Below the pieces are notes generated by a model. That model was not told where the DNA came from. It did not search any database and saw nothing but the letters and a program-made list of their open reading frames with translations. From the NCBI RefSeq assembly GCF_900101815.1, contig NZ_FNAO01000001.1, forward strand, positions 558,001-622,000: DNA of 64,000 bases, read 5' to 3'. A program made the position numbers and the translations under genes. The stretch comes from Pricia antarctica (GTDB taxonomy: Bacteria > Bacteroidota > Bacteroidia > Flavobacteriales > Flavobacteriaceae). Below, in pieces: positions 62,938 to 64,000 of the stretch (within the stretch, counting starts at the first letter, position 1; every line of letters starts with the position of its first letter).

Positions 62938-63284
62938 ATCTCGTCAAAATAGAATTCTGAAAACTTTTTAAGTAGCGGTTTACGTAATGAGTGTCTGAAA
63001 ATATATATGAGCAAACACACCACTAAATAGAACCCGCCAACTATCAAGAAACCATATGAGGTTTTTCCCAACTCGGTTCCTATATAAAAAGCGGCACTGA
63101 TTGACAAGAACAATAATGCCATCATCAATGTTATGCCCACCGAGGCGATTTTTACAAAAACCATCAGCCCTTTCATAAGAACTTTAAAGCCCTTAAGCTT
63201 GTAAAATTCCCTGCTAGATTCTATATAAGAACGCGCTGTAGCTTCCGCCTCGGAAAGGTTTTCTTTTACTTCTTCAAATGCCAT
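62934..63284 (-). CDS. Phage-holin-family (YqjE-like) membrane protein
   Basis: A 116-residue protein with a helical N-terminus (FEEVKENLSEAEATARSYIESS) and two membrane helices (about 40-63 and 73-95). It resembles the YqjE/holin superfamily III proteins, which here are cellular stress proteins and not phage lysis proteins. It lies between YtxH and DUF6327 genes with tight spacing. Confidence 0.85.
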   Translation of the reverse strand: MAFEEVKENLSEAEATARSYIESSREFYKLKGFKVLMKGLMVFVKIASVGITLMMALLFLSISAAFYIGTELGKTSYGFLIVGGFYLVVCLLIYIFRHSLRKPLLKKFSEFYFDEI

Positions 63285-63287
63285 ACA

Positions 63288-63617
63288 TTATTTCTGGAGT
63301 TGGGCATTTTTCTTTCTCAAATCTTCCAATTTCTTTTCTAGACCCAGAATGATATCATCGGCCTTGTAGCTCATGTTCGAGACAGTCTTGTCCAATTTGG
63401 CTTCAAAATCCAGCTTTTTAGCTTCCGCCGTTTTGGTCAATTCTTCCGTGGCATGTGATATGCGGCTCACGATGTCATCACTGGTCTTTTTGGCCTGTTT
63501 GCTGATTTTCTTTCTGGTGTTATCTCCCTTATCTGGTGCATACAAAATTCCAACGCCAGCGCCAATTGCGGCTCCGGTCAATAAGGCTAACATTATACTT
63601 CCACTATCTTTTGACAT
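63288..63617 (-). CDS. YtxH-domain protein
   Basis: A 109-residue protein with one glycine-rich membrane helix (IMLALLTGAAIGAGVGILYAPDKG) followed by KKISKQAKKTSDDIVSRISH and a charged coiled coil. This is the YtxH/GvpP pattern, typical of general-stress proteins. It is the first gene of the YtxH, holin-like, DUF6327 set; only three bases separate it from the next gene. Confidence 0.9.
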   Translation of the reverse strand: MSKDSGSIMLALLTGAAIGAGVGILYAPDKGDNTRKKISKQAKKTSDDIVSRISHATEELTKTAEAKKLDFEAKLDKTVSNMSYKADDIILGLEKKLEDLRKKNAQLQK

Positions 63618-63945
63618 ATTTTTAAATTTTTAAATTAAAAGTTACTATTTGGTTCATTAAAGTTGCTAAAAGTTCTACCCTAATCACTAAGACGTAAGAT
63701 AAAACATAAAGCGTTAGAAATGGCAATATACTTGAAATAATTAGGCCGGGTTGCCCCTATCACAGCAAAAATTGACACAACCAAAGATTTAGGGAGAAAA
63801 AGCCCTTAAGAGGCGCTTTTCTAATCAAAAAGGCCTAATGTCAAGGTGCACACTATGAGTTTTGCGATACCACGGCAAATCCTCTTAAATCGAACACTTT
63901 GGCATAGCTAAAATCTATCGGATTATATTTTTCGATATCTACTAT
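63618..63945. other. Intergenic region between glnS and the YtxH set
   Basis: A 328-base A/T-rich gap. No ORF, RNA gene or clear hairpin was recognised. No exact TAnnTTTG box was found for the YtxH gene; the A/T-rich stretch at 63618-63640 would be its leader. Confidence 0.35.
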
Positions 63946-64000
63946 TTATTTGTCCTGAATCTTTGCCCAAGTATCCCGTAAGCCCACCGTACGATTGAAC
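63946..64000 (-). CDS. glnS: Glutamine-tRNA ligase, C-terminal end only
   Basis: The last 17 codons read FNRTVGLRDTWAKIQDK before a TAA stop. This is nearly identical to the known GlnS C-terminus (VFNRTVGLRDTWAKVGE in E. coli, from memory). The rest of the gene lies beyond the right edge. The fragment is too short for the ORF length limit but the match is distinctive. Confidence 0.88.
   Translation of the reverse strand, partial: FNRTVGLRDTWAKIQDK

Noticed and set aside
62934-63284. Phage holin as evidence for a prophage
   Set aside because: The gene sits with YtxH and DUF6327 genes in a cellular stress set, and no phage genes are near.
1-64000. CRISPR arrays, insertion sequences, integrases, rRNA and tRNA genes
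   Set aside because: I looked for regularly spaced repeats, transposase or integrase motifs and cloverleaf folds and found none.

Overview
The window looks like chromosomal DNA of a marine-type member of the Flavobacteriaceae (Bacteroidota); I cannot name a species. The reasons are a SusC/SusD pair, many protein families that are essentially flavobacterial (DUF4254, DUF6427, DUF6341, DUF4837, DUF4175, DUF6747, DUF6327, DUF6909-like), promoters of the Bacteroidota type with a TAnnTTTG -7 box, and a KLSKR-type GltX. Family names are recalled from memory, not searched. I saw no tRNA, rRNA, CRISPR array, prophage or insertion sequence.

Layout. 1-8732 (minus): a TIGR04282/DUF2064 transferase, SusC, SusD, a YnjB-like binding lipoprotein and two ABC permeases, the last cut by the window edge; together they form a possible outer-to-inner membrane import route. 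8982-15574: a lipoprotein, a small membrane protein, a TetR regulator, a GT9 glycosyltransferase with DUF4254, DUF6427, DUF6341 and purD. 15870-38645: a surface polysaccharide locus. It holds a Wzz-like protein, the full dTDP-rhamnose set (rfbBACD), asnB, a TagD-like cytidylyltransferase with a TagB/TagF-like polymerase, wecB, a Wzx flippase, two polymerase/ligase-like proteins, three glycosyltransferases or phosphosugar transferases, and a plus-strand three-gene insert with an AlgI/AlgX-like O-acetylation pair. 39006-45302: GH3-family protein, M23 peptidase, tatA, a PorE-like OmpA protein and a tiny DUF6747 protein. 45399-53606: DUF4837, a LysM lytic transglycosylase, pgk, a DNA polymerase III delta-prime-like protein, a DoxX-like protein, an OmpH/Skp chaperone, and a methyltransferase coupled to a lipoprotein. 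53828-64000: mnmG flanked by two parS-like sites, ybeY, DUF4175, gltX, an SPFH protein, a YtxH/holin/DUF6327 set, and the 3' end of glnS.

The strongest unexplained signal is a pair of near-perfect palindromes of about 160 bp (38658-38817 and 41384-41544). Their arms differ in sequence but each pairs with itself, they share the core ACCGTAGCTACRGCTATGC, and each lies between a perfect TAnnTTTG box and the start codon of an envelope-related operon. They look like a family of long hairpin 5' leaders. Other signals worth a second look are the parS pair beside mnmG, a lipoprotein with two degenerate isochorismatase-like halves inside the polysaccharide locus, the SusCD plus YnjBC arrangement, and several strong orphan hairpins.
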